Of a DNA stretch of 64,000 bases, positions 16,592 to 25,204 are shown in pieces; position 1 is the stretch's first letter; every line of letters begins with the position of its first letter. A model generated the notes under the pieces. That model did no database searches. It saw only the letters and a list, made by a program, of their open reading frames with translations, and was not told the origin of the DNA. This DNA comes from Levilactobacillus parabrevis ATCC 53295 (GTDB taxonomy: Bacteria; Bacillota; Bacilli; Lactobacillales; Lactobacillaceae), in NCBI RefSeq assembly GCF_001434055.1, contig NZ_AZCZ01000012.1, forward strand, positions 1 through 64,000, read 5' to 3'. The position numbers and the translations under genes were made by a program.

Positions 16592-17068
16592 ATGATAACG
16601 ATCTATGATTTTTCCGAAATTGAGATGAGTGGCCAAGCCATCAACTTCGCTGATTACCGGGGGAAGGTCGTCCTAATTGTGAATACCGCTAGCAAGTGTG
16701 GGTTAGCACCGCAACTAGTGGGTATCGAAGCGTTGTATAACCGGTATCACGATCAGGGCCTGGAAGTCCTGGGATTGCCGTCGAATCAATTTCATCAAGA
16801 ACTGGACTCCGACGAAGCGACGAGTGACTTTTGCCAGCTACATTACGGCGTGACTTTTCCGATGACCAAGCAAGTTCGCGTGAATGGTGAGGATGAAGAT
16901 CCATTATTTACCTACCTCAAAGCCACCGCCGGTCATGGTCGAATCAAGTGGAACTTCACCAAATTCTTGATTGGCCGAGACGGCCAGTTGATTGACCGCT
17001 ACGCACCGATCACGAAGCCAGAGAGTATGGAAGACGCCATCGTTCAGGCGTTGGGGACGACTGACTAA
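16592..17068 (+). CDS. Glutathione peroxidase family thiol peroxidase
   Basis: A 158-residue thioredoxin-fold peroxidase reducing hydroperoxides in the cytoplasm. The peroxidatic Cys is in NTASKCGLAPQ (about 34), Gln in LPSNQF (about 69) and Trp in WNFTKF (about 123), the conserved triad. It is the Cys rather than selenocysteine form, as usual in bacteria, and may use thioredoxin as donor. The start is ATG 16592 with GAAGGGA 9 nt upstream; a TATAAT box at 16547-16552 gives a promoter. Confidence 0.92.
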   Translation: MITIYDFSEIEMSGQAINFADYRGKVVLIVNTASKCGLAPQLVGIEALYNRYHDQGLEVLGLPSNQFHQELDSDEATSDFCQLHYGVTFPMTKQVRVNGEDEDPLFTYLKATAGHGRIKWNFTKFLIGRDGQLIDRYAPITKPESMEDAIVQALGTTD

Positions 17069-17135
17069 CGATTGCCAGTCAAGTGTACACATTATTCAGA
17101 CTGAGGAATAAATCAATAATTTTTCAAAATGAACA

Positions 17136-17188
17136 AAAAAATCGTGTTGCTTACCGGATAGGTTTACCCGCTAGGCAACACGATTTTT
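17136..17188. terminator. Bidirectional terminator between peroxidase and copper operon
   Basis: AAAAATCGTGTTGC (17137-17150) pairs with 17175-17188; poly-A on one side and poly-T on the other give termination from both directions. Confidence 0.88.
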
Positions 17189-17195
17189 GTCTAAA

Positions 17196-17297
17196 TTAAT
17201 GTGCAATTAGGGAACCAATACCAACTGCTGCAATCACGTAAACTAATGCAATTGCAATGGTGGTCCAGGTCTCTTTTTGCCAGAATTTTTCAGTCAC
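17196..17297 (-). CDS. Small membrane peptide at the end of the copper operon, 33 residues
   Basis: Reading the minus strand from GTG (17297-17295) gives a 33-residue peptide with a polar start (TEKFWQKETW) and one hydrophobic segment (about residues 12-31). AAGGAGG overlaps the copA stop codon and lies 7 nt before the GTG, an excellent start context, and the frame ends just before the terminator. It is probably a single-pass membrane peptide translated with the copper ATPase, perhaps modulating it; that role is inference. Confidence 0.7.
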   Translation of the reverse strand: MTEKFWQKETWTTIAIALVYVIAAVGIGSLIAH

Positions 17298-17309
17298 GGT
17301 TAGACCTCC

Positions 17310-19244
17310 TTAGGCTACCTTAGCGATTGGTGCAGCGGTAGACGTGAGCTTCGACTTGTTCAGAAGTAGGGAGCTGGCGACCACGGAGAATGAGCTGAAC
17401 GCCATACCCAGGCCAGCAAGCTCTGGACTGAGAACGAGTCCGAGGGCGGCGAAGAGTCCGGCAGCCACGGGAATTCCCAACGTATTGTAGATGAATGCCC
17501 AGAAGAGGTTCAACTTGATACGGCTGAACGTCTTTTGACTGAGCTCAAGTGCGCGCACCACGTCCTGCAAATCATTCTTAACCAGAACGATACCACCGGC
17601 TTCGATGGCAATGTCGGTACCAGAACCCATGGCGATACCGACATCAGCGGTCGTCAAAGCTGGTGCATCGTTGATACCGTCACCCGCGAAGGCAACGGGA
17701 CCATCTGTTTGTAATCGCGTGATGGCAGCGGCTTTGTCACCGGGAAGAACATTGGCGATGACTTCGTCGATACCGACTTGGTCAGCAATGGCCCGTGCTA
17801 CCCGGTCATTGTCACCAGTCAACATTACCGTTCGTAAGCCGCGTGCTTTGAGCGCTGCGATGGCACCTGCTGAGCTAAGTTTAGGGGCGTCCTGAATGGC
17901 AATCAGGCCAATGACCTGGTCAGCTTGGCCGACGATGACGACCGTTTTAGCGGCGTTTTGTAACTGGGTCATTTGTTGCGTCAGTTCTGGCGTAAGCGTG
18001 TAGTTATCGAGAAGTTTGTCATTACCGATAAAGGCGGATTGACCGTCGACTGTGGCTTGCACACCCTTGCCCTGAATGGCTTGGAAATCAGTTGCGGCGA
18101 CGGGGGTAAGACCAGTGTCGTGGGCCTTGTCCAGAACCGCGGTAGCCAGAGGATGTTCGGAGGCAACCTCCAGATTGGCGGCCACTTGAAGGACTTCAGG
18201 TCCCCCCACAATGTCGGTGACTTGGGGATGGCCCTCGGTGATGGTGCCGGTCTTGTCGAACACGACGGTTTTGATCTTATTGGCTGCTTCGAGGACTTCA
18301 CCGTTTTTGATGAGAATACCCATCTTAGCGCTACGACCAGTACCGACCATCAATGCCGTCGGGGTGGCGATTCCTAGTGCACAAGGGCAGGCGATAATAA
18401 TGACCGAAACGGCGAATAACATGGCATTCACGAGGCTGGCGCCCAACAGAACGTACCAGACGGTGAAGGTAAGGATGGCGGCAATCAGGACAGCGGGGAC
18501 GAAGATGTCGGCGACCCGGTCCACAGTCTTTTGAATGGGTGCGTGACTGGTCTGGGCCTTCTTGACCATTTCAACGATTTGAGCCAACAGAGTGTCGTCA
18601 CCGACTTTGCTGGCAGTAAACGTAAAGGTTCCTGTACCGTTGATGGTGGCGCCAATGACGTGGTCACCAGCTTGTTTGGTCACGGGCATACTTTCTCCAG
18701 TCACCATGGATTCATCGATGCTTGAGTGGCCATCGGCGATGGTGCCATCAACGGCGACCTTTTCACCGGGTCTTACGCGAATTGTATCGCCGACCACAAC
18801 GGCACTCAGAGGGACCTTAGTGAACTGACCGTCACGGAGCACGTCGGCACTCTTGGCTTGGAGACCGATCAACTTTTCGACGGCCCCTGAGGCGGAATGC
18901 TTCATCTTTTCCTCGAAGTATTGTCCGAGAAGGATGAAGGTGATGACGAAGGCGGCACTCTCATAGAAGACGGCTCTGCCCGTAAGCATTGCATAGACAC
19001 TATAGAGGTAGGCCGTTGCGGTACCAACAGCGACTAGTGTGTCCATGTTGGCATGATGATGACGGAAGGCAGCCCAAGCGCTTTGGATAAATGGCCGAGC
19101 GGAGACGGCCATGACCCCGGTCGTCAGGAGAAACATCGTCCAGGCGCCGCCAGGAAGCGTGAATCCAAAGGGGGCTGCCACCATTTCAATCAGCATAGGT
19201 AGAGAAAGAATCAGTGAGAAAACGAAACGATTCTTGATGCTCAT
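17310..19244 (-). CDS. copA: Copper-transporting P-type ATPase (P1B-1), HMA-less
   Basis: A 644-residue Cu(I) pump. Motifs: [13 protein letters not shown] before membrane segment 3, TGES actuator (about 201), ACPCALG membrane Cu site (about 300), DKTGTIT phosphorylation site (about 345), SEHPLA (about 381), [10 protein letters not shown] (about 545), and near the C-terminus IYNTLG and [10 protein letters not shown], the TM7 Tyr-Asn and TM8 Met-x-x-Ser-Ser pattern of Cu(I) pumps. The usual N-terminal CxxC domain is absent; the protein begins almost at the first membrane segment. It overlaps the upstream cupredoxin gene by ATGA. The two cupredoxin-like genes in front may replace the missing metal domain (inference). 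Confidence 0.93.
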   Translation of the reverse strand: MSIKNRFVFSLILSLPMLIEMVAAPFGFTLPGGAWTMFLLTTGVMAVSARPFIQSAWAAFRHHHANMDTLVAVGTATAYLYSVYAMLTGRAVFYESAAFVITFILLGQYFEEKMKHSASGAVEKLIGLQAKSADVLRDGQFTKVPLSAVVVGDTIRVRPGEKVAVDGTIADGHSSIDESMVTGESMPVTKQAGDHVIGATINGTGTFTFTASKVGDDTLLAQIVEMVKKAQTSHAPIQKTVDRVADIFVPAVLIAAILTFTVWYVLLGASLVNAMLFAVSVIIIACPCALGIATPTALMVGTGRSAKMGILIKNGEVLEAANKIKTVVFDKTGTITEGHPQVTDIVGGPEVLQVAANLEVASEHPLATAVLDKAHDTGLTPVAATDFQAIQGKGVQATVDGQSAFIGNDKLLDNYTLTPELTQQMTQLQNAAKTVVIVGQADQVIGLIAIQDAPKLSSAGAIAALKARGLRTVMLTGDNDRVARAIADQVGIDEVIANVLPGDKAAAITRLQTDGPVAFAGDGINDAPALTTADVGIAMGSGTDIAIEAGGIVLVKNDLQDVVRALELSQKTFSRIKLNLFWAFIYNTLGIPVAAGLFAALGLVLSPELAGLGMAFSSFSVVASSLLLNKSKLTSTAAPIAKVA

Positions 19245-19522
19245 GGTTCGATAACCACCTTTCCGCGGAACATATCCATACCGCAGGCAAACTTATAGGT
19301 GCCGGCGTGGCTGGTATCAATGGTGATTTTCTGTGGTTGGTTCAGTGGCAAATCGGCTAAGACATTGAAGTCGGGAAGCTGAACCTGATCCAGACAGCCA
19401 GCGTCGTTGATGCGGTTAAACGTGAGCGTGGCTGGCACGCCTTGTTTCAGAACGATCGTGTCGGGTTGGTAGCCACCGTCAACGGTGACGGTCGCCTTTT
19501 GTGTGGTATTTGTTTTTGTCAT
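19241..19522 (-). CDS. Cupredoxin-like copper-binding protein, soluble form
   Basis: A 93-residue protein with a Cupredoxin_1-type beta fold: [34 protein letters not shown], and the C-terminal [15 protein letters not shown]. The candidate copper ligands are Cys in AGCLDQ and Cys/Met in CGMDM. Where the membrane-anchored paralogue has His (CGMNMFHG) this has Arg, so one ligand differs. No signal peptide is seen, so it may act in the cytosol. The start is ATG 19522 with GGAGG 7 nt upstream; longer frames lack a site. The stop overlaps the copA start, implying coupled translation. Confidence 0.82.
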   Translation of the reverse strand: MTKTNTTQKATVTVDGGYQPDTIVLKQGVPATLTFNRINDAGCLDQVQLPDFNVLADLPLNQPQKITIDTSHAGTYKFACGMDMFRGKVVIEP

Positions 19523-19563
19523 AAGATGACCTCCAATAGGGTTGTGTGCGTGATAAGTGATAG

Positions 19564-19935
19564 TTATTTGATGATGACCTTGCCGTGGAACATGTTCATT
19601 CCGCAAGCGTACTCGTATTCACCGGGGGTGCTGGTATCGATGGTAACGGCGTGATTTTCGTCCTTAGGCAAGAACTCGTTGATACCGAAGTCGGGGAAGA
19701 CGACCTGTTCCAGACAGTTCGAGGGATCCTTGCGGTTAAATGTGATTTGAGCGGGAATCCCGCGCTTGAGAACGACGGTGCTTGGGGTGTAGCCACCACT
19801 GACGGAAACGTCGACGTCCTGTTTATCGTGAGTGACCGCCGCGTCGACCATTGCGGTGGTGTGCTTACCGAAGAACCACCAAGCGATGAAGCTAATCGCA
19901 ATCACAGCGCCAATTGTAACGAAGAGTTTATCCAT
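19564..19935 (-). CDS. Membrane-anchored cupredoxin-like protein
   Basis: The 123-residue first gene of the copper operon. Residues about 4-22 form an N-terminal membrane anchor, followed by an extracytoplasmic cupredoxin domain: VSVSGGYTPSTVVLKRGIP, SNCLEQVVFPDFG, and YACGMNMFHGKVIIK with Cys, Met and His ligands. It probably binds copper at the outer face of the membrane and passes it to or from the pump. The promoter at 19989-20017 carries cop-box-like sites. The downstream soluble paralogue suggests tandem duplication. Confidence 0.84.
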   Translation of the reverse strand: MDKLFVTIGAVIAISFIAWWFFGKHTTAMVDAAVTHDKQDVDVSVSGGYTPSTVVLKRGIPAQITFNRKDPSNCLEQVVFPDFGINEFLPKDENHAVTIDTSTPGEYEYACGMNMFHGKVIIK

Positions 19936-19966
19936 ATTTAATTAGACCTGACTTTCTTTTTGTGTT

Positions 19967-20017
19967 TACAAACGTAATCGATGTAAATAGCATAAGACTA
20001 TCGTTTACATTTGTCAA
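19967..20017 (-). promoter_or_regulatory. Copper operon promoter with two cop-box-like operators
   Basis: On the minus strand TTGACA (20017-20012), a 17-nt spacer and TATGCT (19994-19989) form the promoter. CGTTTACATTTGTCAACG (20003-20020) is an imperfect palindrome containing a TACANNTGTA-like core over the -35 box; TACAAACGTA (19967-19976) lies near the start site. Both match the CopY box at 9 of 10 positions. No copY gene is in the window. Confidence 0.72.
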
Positions 20018-20060
20018 CGAAAAAATAGCTTTAGATCATATTCTGTCTTTGATGACCGCC

Positions 20061-20100
20061 AAAAAACGTCACAGCCACTTGGAAGAAGTGGGCTGTGACG
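20061..20100 (-). terminator. Terminator of the two-component operon
   Basis: CGTCACAGCC-ACTT (20067-20080) pairs with AAGTGGGCTGTGACG (20086-20100); on the minus strand TTTTTT follows. Confidence 0.85.
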
Positions 20101-20130
20101 TCAGTGTTTGAATTTGAAATGAAGCGGGCG

Positions 20131-20961
20131 TTAGATTTCTTGGACCAGACCATCGAAGAAACGTTTGAGGGAAATCTTTCCCCGGGTGCTGCGTTCGCCC
20201 TCCAGGTACAGCATTTCACTCCGGACGTTCTTATATTCATACAGCGTGTTAGCGTATTCTACGACGATCTCGTCGCCCATGTCGTCGAGGCAGAGGTGAG
20301 CGAGGTTAGTCAGGCCGGTCTTTATGGCGCGTCGAACGCGCTGAAAGACGATCTTCTTCTCGCGGTCGTCAATGTGGTAGGCCACGTTGAAATCAATCTC
20401 ACGAAAACTCAATTGTTGGTCAATCATGATCTGGGTGATAGCTAGAATGTCGGCGGAACCGGCTTCCGAGGTGATGCCCAGAAAACGCAGAATTGACAGG
20501 ATCTTAGCCTTTTGCGCCTGATGGGGGTCCACGGTCGGAGTTGCCGTGGGAATGCCGCCAACCAGCGACTGCACGGCGTTGAGCTTGGCGGCCATCTGGA
20601 TGCTTTGAGCGACCTTTTCCACGACCGTCTTGACCTCGATCAGGTTGATTGGCTTGTCGATGAAGAATTCGATGCCCGCCTGATAGGCCTCAGCTCGTAG
20701 CTCGTCGTCCTTAACCTGGGAAATCATGATGAAACGGAGATTGGGATGGAGGCGTTTAAGCTTTTCAACCAGTTCAATCCCGGACATGCCGGGCATCAAC
20801 AGGTCAACTAGGACAATATCGACGTGTTGGATCATGATATCAGCGATTGCCTTCTGAGCGTTGGCGGCGACGCCAATCACGCTGTTGTTAGCGTCCTGTT
20901 CGAGAATCCGGCGTAGCATCATTGGGATAGCGGGGTCATCGTCGACAATGTAGAATTTCAT
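20131..20961 (-). CDS. Response regulator with YcbB/GlnL-type output domain
   Basis: A 276-residue protein. The receiver domain (about 1-120) has the acidic pair DDDP, phosphoacceptor Asp in VLVDLLMPG (about 52) and Lys in FIDKPI (about 103). The C-terminal part (about 150-276) resembles the YcbB domain of B. subtilis GlnL, including LRFLGITSEAGSADIL. In B. subtilis GlnK-GlnL responds to glutamine; here the signal is unknown. Its ATG overlaps the kinase stop (ATGA). The location beside the arginine-catabolism genes makes nitrogen or amino-acid sensing plausible. Confidence 0.85.
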   Translation of the reverse strand: MKFYIVDDDPAIPMMLRRILEQDANNSVIGVAANAQKAIADIMIQHVDIVLVDLLMPGMSGIELVEKLKRLHPNLRFIMISQVKDDELRAEAYQAGIEFFIDKPINLIEVKTVVEKVAQSIQMAAKLNAVQSLVGGIPTATPTVDPHQAQKAKILSILRFLGITSEAGSADILAITQIMIDQQLSFREIDFNVAYHIDDREKKIVFQRVRRAIKTGLTNLAHLCLDDMGDEIVVEYANTLYEYKNVRSEMLYLEGERSTRGKISLKRFFDGLVQEI

Positions 20962-22256
20962 GCGGAAACCTCCTGTGCGAGTCGTTGTTTATTGAGCGTA
21001 ATTTCAAAATTAGTCCCTTTGCCGAGCTGTGAATGGACCTGAATATCGCCGTCAAATTGTTCCTGAACGATAATTTTGACGTGCGAGAGGCCGATGCCCC
21101 GGTAAACGTTCCCGGTGTTCTCGTCGAACTTAGTACTGAAGCCCGGCTGGAAAATCATGGCCTGAGTCTCTTCGTCCATGCCGGAGCCGTTATCACTGAC
21201 GGTAATGATGACGTTGGGACCGACGTCGGCGACCGTGATGCGGATGTAGCCGTTGGTCTGGTCGAGCATGGCATCGGCGCTATTGAAGATCAGATTGGAG
21301 AGAATTGAGACCACGTAGTAGTGGTTGGGGATGACGATATCGACGTGGCTGTGGGTGTCGATAACGACACCCCGTTGCTCATCTTTAAGGGCTTCGCGGA
21401 TGTAGCGAGTGGTCACACGCAGAATATCGGCCAGTTGCATGGGGGTCGCTTGATCGTTGCCAAAGGAACTACCCAGCCCGCAGATGACGTTTTGGTAGTC
21501 CTTCTTGATTTCGTGAACGTCGCGGGCGATGTCCAGGGCCATTTCACGTTGTGCGGGGGTGACATCGGCGCTTTGAAGTTGTTTGTTCAACAGGTAGGCG
21601 TTCTTCATGACGTTTTCAATCTCCGTAATATTTTTACGCATGAAGTAGACCTCACTCTTCACGACCGATGCCACCCAGATGAAGTGGTAGTACTGCTGTT
21701 CGTGGTCCTCATCGCGGACGAGAAGCGTGAAGTGGTGGTAAAGAAAGGCGAGACAGCAGCTGAGCAGGCTACGCAGGAGTGCGGTGACGAATAGCAATTG
21801 AAATAATCGGTAGTGGTAATCAGTGAACCCAGTTAAAATACTGACTTCCAGCAAGTTAGCGAGGTAGTCACAGACGATGATCGTCAGTAGAAAGGAGCTA
21901 TTGTTTCGCTGACCCTTGCGCCAATATAGCCAGTAATACAGCACACCGTAACAGACGTAGAAGGCCATGTCGGCCGCCACGTAGCGCAGATTGTCGGTAC
22001 GGCTGACATCGTTGCCAATGAATAACAGGATTCCCCGAAAGATGGGTGAGGCGCCAGCAATGGCGACCGTCAAGTGGATTGGATTCAGGTCACCGTTAAA
22101 GTAGAGAAAGATCGGCAGTAACAGCGCCGATAACGTCAGGATAAAGCCGGGGGTGTAGGCGGTGAAGTTGACCTGTGAGGCTAGGGCGATGCAGATGGCG
22201 GCAATGAGAATCCGCCGGTAACGTTCGTGACTAATGAAGCGGGATTGTTTCAACAT
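20958..22256 (-). CDS. GlnK-like sensor histidine kinase
   Basis: A 432-residue membrane kinase. About five to six hydrophobic segments fill residues 12-190. The cytoplasmic part has a coiled-coil-like linker, a histidine region near residue 245 (ARDVHEIKKDYQN; the usual H-E/D motif, weakly conserved) and an ATPase domain with NLIFNSADAM (N box, about 335), DNGSGM (G1, about 360) and GIGLSHVK (G2, about 395). This is the GlnK/YcbA-type arrangement. It is translated with the downstream response regulator. The ligand is unknown. Confidence 0.85.
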   Translation of the reverse strand: MLKQSRFISHERYRRILIAAICIALASQVNFTAYTPGFILTLSALLLPIFLYFNGDLNPIHLTVAIAGASPIFRGILLFIGNDVSRTDNLRYVAADMAFYVCYGVLYYWLYWRKGQRNNSSFLLTIIVCDYLANLLEVSILTGFTDYHYRLFQLLFVTALLRSLLSCCLAFLYHHFTLLVRDEDHEQQYYHFIWVASVVKSEVYFMRKNITEIENVMKNAYLLNKQLQSADVTPAQREMALDIARDVHEIKKDYQNVICGLGSSFGNDQATPMQLADILRVTTRYIREALKDEQRGVVIDTHSHVDIVIPNHYYVVSILSNLIFNSADAMLDQTNGYIRITVADVGPNVIITVSDNGSGMDEETQAMIFQPGFSTKFDENTGNVYRGIGLSHVKIIVQEQFDGDIQVHSQLGKGTNFEITLNKQRLAQEVSA

Positions 22257-22309
22257 CTTGAAATAACTCCTAACTTATTATGGACAATGGACGTTGCAAA
22301 TATATGTAT

Positions 22310-22556
22310 GATTGCTTTGACCTGAAAACAGTGCGGGTTCGCCTGCGGCTACCCAAAATTCCGTCTGCTATGGGGAACGGAGAAAGCCACAGTGCGGTCT
22401 TTCTCCTCGACTTGAAGCTGCAAAGTTCGTGCATCTTCAAGTGCGTCCCACGCTGTAAGGCCAGGAAAAATCGCCTGGTCTAACAGCGTCGTCACAGCTG
22501 ACTGCATTTTGGGCCTCCTCCGGCTAAAATGATTTGGCAGTCAGTACCAAGCAATC
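22310..22556. repeat. Structured intergenic repeat, copy C (most diverged)
   Basis: The far outer stem is GATTGCTT/AAGCAATC (22310-22317/22549-22556) and the inner closing stem CCCAAAAT/ATTTTGGG (22352-22359/22506-22513). Hairpin 1 is GGAGAAAG/CTTTCTCC (22379-22386/22399-22406) with loop CCACAGTGCGGT, nearly the same loop as copies A and B on a different stem. Hairpin 2 is ACTTGAAG/CTTCAAGT (22410-22417/22435-22442). Hairpin 3 is ACGCTGT/ACAGCGT (22450-22456/22483-22489) with an inner CCAGG/CCTGG stem. Then comes ACAGCTGA as in copy A. Confidence 0.72.
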
Positions 22557-22821
22557 TTTGTTCAGTGTAACGTACTTGGTTAACTTCGCAGAGGGAATCA
22601 CTTTTATAAATTTGCTGTAAGTGACGAATAGTGATGATGTTGATAATCTTTTTTATTCCTTAGCGTGATTCAAGTAAAGCGAGTGTGTGAGTTAGCTGAA
22701 GCGCAAAGGGACACTTCAGTCTGACACACTAGCATTTACAGCGGCTTGGATCGCCAATTATGGTCAGTAGCCGTGGGAGCTTCAATATAATAAAAAAAGT
22801 ATTTTCCCGACGACTTGAAGC

Positions 22822-22849
22822 TTCGTGAAGTTTCACGAAACCGATTACA
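22822..22849. promoter_or_regulatory. Operator palindrome and cre-like site at the argF promoter
   Basis: TTCGTGAAGTTTCACGAA (22822-22839) is an 18-bp palindrome with one mismatched pair, over the expected -35 region. It runs into CGAAACCGATTACA (22836-22849), a 13-of-14 cre match directly before the TATACT -10 box. Arginine-catabolic genes are often catabolite repressed, which fits. Confidence 0.6.
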
Positions 22850-22886
22850 TATACTGTCATTGTAAATAACAAAGGAGGAATTAACA

Positions 22887-23885
22887 ATGTACAATTTGCG
22901 GAATCGGAGTTTTCTCACTTTATTGGACTACACCCCTAAGGAAATGGGTTTCCTGTTACAGCTGGCTGAAGATCTCAAGAATGCCAAGTATGCGGGCACG
23001 GAACAGCAAAAGTTAAAGGGTAAGAATATCGCTTTGATTTTTGAAAAGAACTCGACTCGGACCCGTTGTGCATTTGAAGTTGGGGCCTACGATCAAGGGG
23101 CCCACGTGACTTACCTCGGCCCTTCCGGTACACAAATGGGCAAGAAGGAATCAGCCAAGGATACGGCACGCGTGTTGGGCGGGATGTTTGACGGTATCGA
23201 ATACAGGGGCTTCTCCCAACGGACCGTGGAAACGCTGGCTGAATACTCAGGCGTCCCCGTTTGGAACGGTCTGACTGATGAAGACCATCCAACGCAAGTC
23301 TTGGCGGACTTCCTAACAGCTAAGGAAATCCTCAAGAAACCATACAACCAAATCCACTTTACATACGTGGGTGACGGCCGAAACAACGTGGCTAACGCGC
23401 TGATGATCGGTGCCGCAATCATGGGGATGACCTACCATCTGGTCTGCCCACAAGAACTGAACCCTTCACCAGAACTGTTGGCTAAGGTTGAAGCCATCGC
23501 AGAAAAGACGGGCGCAACTATCTTTATCACCGACGATGTGGACCAGGGGGTTAAGGGGTCTGACGTGCTCTACACCGACGTTTGGGTATCAATGGGTGAA
23601 CCAGATGAAGTCTGGACGGAACGGATCAAGTTACTCTCACCCTACCGGATCACCAGTGAAATGATGGCAAAAACCGGCAATCCAAACTGTATCTTTGAGC
23701 ACTGCCTACCATCCTTCCACGATACGGAAACCAAGGTAGGTAAGGAGATTGCTGAGAAGTTTGGAATTACCGAAATGGAAGTTACCGATGAAGTCTTCGA
23801 AAGCGACGCATCAGTGGTCTTCCAAGAAGCCGAAAACCGGATGCACACCATCAAAGCGGTGATGGTTGCGACCTTAGGCGAATAA
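22887..23885 (+). CDS. argF: Ornithine carbamoyltransferase, probably catabolic
   Basis: A 332-residue cytosolic enzyme interconverting citrulline plus phosphate with ornithine plus carbamoyl phosphate. The carbamoyl-phosphate motif NSTRTR (about 55), [12 protein letters not shown] (about 129), ornithine loop DVWVSMG (about 232) and HCLPSFHD (about 272) are all present. The SMG loop favours ornithine over putrescine. Carbamate kinase follows 15 nt downstream and a YfcC-type transporter beyond, so it likely works in the deiminase direction to make ATP (arcB role). No arginine deiminase gene is in the window. ATG with AAAGGAGG. Confidence 0.92.
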   Translation: MYNLRNRSFLTLLDYTPKEMGFLLQLAEDLKNAKYAGTEQQKLKGKNIALIFEKNSTRTRCAFEVGAYDQGAHVTYLGPSGTQMGKKESAKDTARVLGGMFDGIEYRGFSQRTVETLAEYSGVPVWNGLTDEDHPTQVLADFLTAKEILKKPYNQIHFTYVGDGRNNVANALMIGAAIMGMTYHLVCPQELNPSPELLAKVEAIAEKTGATIFITDDVDQGVKGSDVLYTDVWVSMGEPDEVWTERIKLLSPYRITSEMMAKTGNPNCIFEHCLPSFHDTETKVGKEIAEKFGITEMEVTDEVFESDASVVFQEAENRMHTIKAVMVATLGE

Positions 23886-23900
23886 ACGGGGGACGAGCAG

Positions 23901-24827
23901 ATGGCAAAAATTGTTGTGGCCCTCGGCGGAAACGCCCTGGGAAAATCACCGGAAGAACAGTTGCAATTGGTTAAACACACCGCAACGTCACTGGTTGGCC
24001 TCGTGGCGGCTGGTCACAAGGTTGTCATCAGTCACGGGAATGGTCCGCAAGTTGGGGCCATCAACCTGGGGATGAATTACGCGGCGGAACACGGTCAGAC
24101 GGCGGCGTTCCCCTTCCCTGAGTGTGGGGCGATGAGCCAAGGCTATATTGGCTATCACCTCCAGCAGAGTTTGCAGAATGAACTCCATCAACGGGGGATT
24201 GTGAAGGATGTGGCGTCGGTCGTCACCCAAGTCGAAGTTGATGAAAGTGACGCGGCGTTCCAGCACCCTACTAAGCCGGTCGGCGCGTTCTACAGCAAGG
24301 AAGATGCCGATCGCATCGTAGCCGAAAAGGGCTACACCTTCGTTGAAGACGCGGGCCGAGGGTATCGCCAAGTGGTCCCTTCACCACAGCCCCAGTCGAT
24401 CATTGAACTCAAGAGTATTAACGACTTGATTGAAAACGACAACCTCGTGATTGCCGGCGGTGGCGGCGGGGTTCCCGTGGTCAAGACCCCAGCTGGTTTG
24501 AAGGGTGTGCCAGCGGTTATCGACAAGGACCGCTCCAGTGCTTTACTAGCGGCCAACATCGCGGCGGAACAGCTGATTATCTTAACGGCGGTCGATGCCG
24601 TGTACGTCAATTACGGAAAACCGGATGAGGATGTACTCCGCGAGTTAACAGCGGCGGATGCCAAGCGCTACATTGACGAGGGCCAATTTGCACCGGGGAG
24701 TATGTTACCTAAGATCGAAGCCTGCTTAGACTTTGTCGCTTCGGGCAACAACCGAACGGCCCTGATCACGTCACTGGACCGGCTGGACGATGCATTGGCT
24801 GGAAAGGTCGGCACACTGATTAAGTAA
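23901..24827 (+). CDS. arcC: Carbamate kinase
   Basis: A 308-residue amino-acid-kinase-fold enzyme making ATP from carbamoyl phosphate and ADP. Visible features: [10 protein letters not shown] (about 5-14), SHGNGPQVG (about 44-52), GAFYSKEDA insertion, and the [10 protein letters not shown] stretch with [11 protein letters not shown] (about 215). It lies 15 nt after argF in one operon. It could also serve allantoin-derived carbamoyl phosphate from the oxamate branch; the allantoin operon may encode its own kinase past the window edge. Confidence 0.93.
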   Translation: MAKIVVALGGNALGKSPEEQLQLVKHTATSLVGLVAAGHKVVISHGNGPQVGAINLGMNYAAEHGQTAAFPFPECGAMSQGYIGYHLQQSLQNELHQRGIVKDVASVVTQVEVDESDAAFQHPTKPVGAFYSKEDADRIVAEKGYTFVEDAGRGYRQVVPSPQPQSIIELKSINDLIENDNLVIAGGGGGVPVVKTPAGLKGVPAVIDKDRSSALLAANIAAEQLIILTAVDAVYVNYGKPDEDVLRELTAADAKRYIDEGQFAPGSMLPKIEACLDFVASGNNRTALITSLDRLDDALAGKVGTLIK

Positions 24828-24864
24828 GTTAGAACACCACTTATAATTTGGCAGACACATAGAG

Positions 24865-24913
24865 CGCGGTCCAAGGGATGTTGGCGTAGCACCCGTTCTT
24901 GGGACCGCGTTTT
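24865..24913 (+). terminator. Terminator after arcC
   Basis: CGCGGTCCAAG (24865-24875) pairs with CTTGGGACCGCG (24898-24909) with one bulge, followed by a short TTTT. Confidence 0.7.
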
Positions 24914-24927
24914 GGTATGACGTTTGG

Positions 24928-25144
24928 TTGGAACAAAGCTTGCTATCGCCTTACCGGGCAGCGTAAATTGGCTGGAACGCGTGGGCGGACGCCTAAAGCC
25001 ATAGAGCGGTCTTTAGGCTTGGGTTTGAACCTCTGAGAAGCGAGTTTCAAACCCACCAATCACCTAAGTGGCATGCCACTTAGGTGATTCCCACGGCTGA
25101 GCCAATTTACGCCACCCTTACGGCTTACGTTGGCTTAGATCCAA
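24928..25144. repeat. Structured intergenic repeat, copy B
   Basis: The outer stem (24928-24939 with 25133-25144) pairs 10 of 12 bases; the inner closing stem GCGTAAATTGGCT (24961-24973) pairs perfectly with 25100-25112. Hairpin 1 (24991-24998/25011-25018) is identical to copy A. Hairpin 2 is GGGTTTGAA/TTCAAACCC (25021-25029/25046-25054). Hairpin 3 is a perfect 12-bp stem (25061-25072/25075-25086). Then comes CCCACGGCTGAG. The stems differ from copy A but remain paired. Confidence 0.82.
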
Positions 25145-25204
25145 TCAGACGGTGAGTACCGGTTAATACTGTGACGTAGTGGTAGTTATACGAAGTACGT
25201 GTGT

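Larger units (their letters stand above)
22257..22886. other. 630-nt gene-free region before argF
   Basis: It contains structured repeat C (22310-22556), about 260 nt of AT-rich DNA without a gene, and the argF promoter with an 18-bp palindrome, a cre-like site and TATACT (22850-22855). Confidence 0.7.

Noticed and set aside
21321-21794. Plus-strand open frame opposite the histidine kinase gene
   Set aside because: Val/Asp/Gly-rich shadow frame without start signals.
24861-24913. T-box-like GCGCGGTCC...GGGACCGCG feature
   Set aside because: It is downstream of arcC and forms a simple terminator hairpin; no specifier loop or T-box AGGGTGGNACCGCG core is present.
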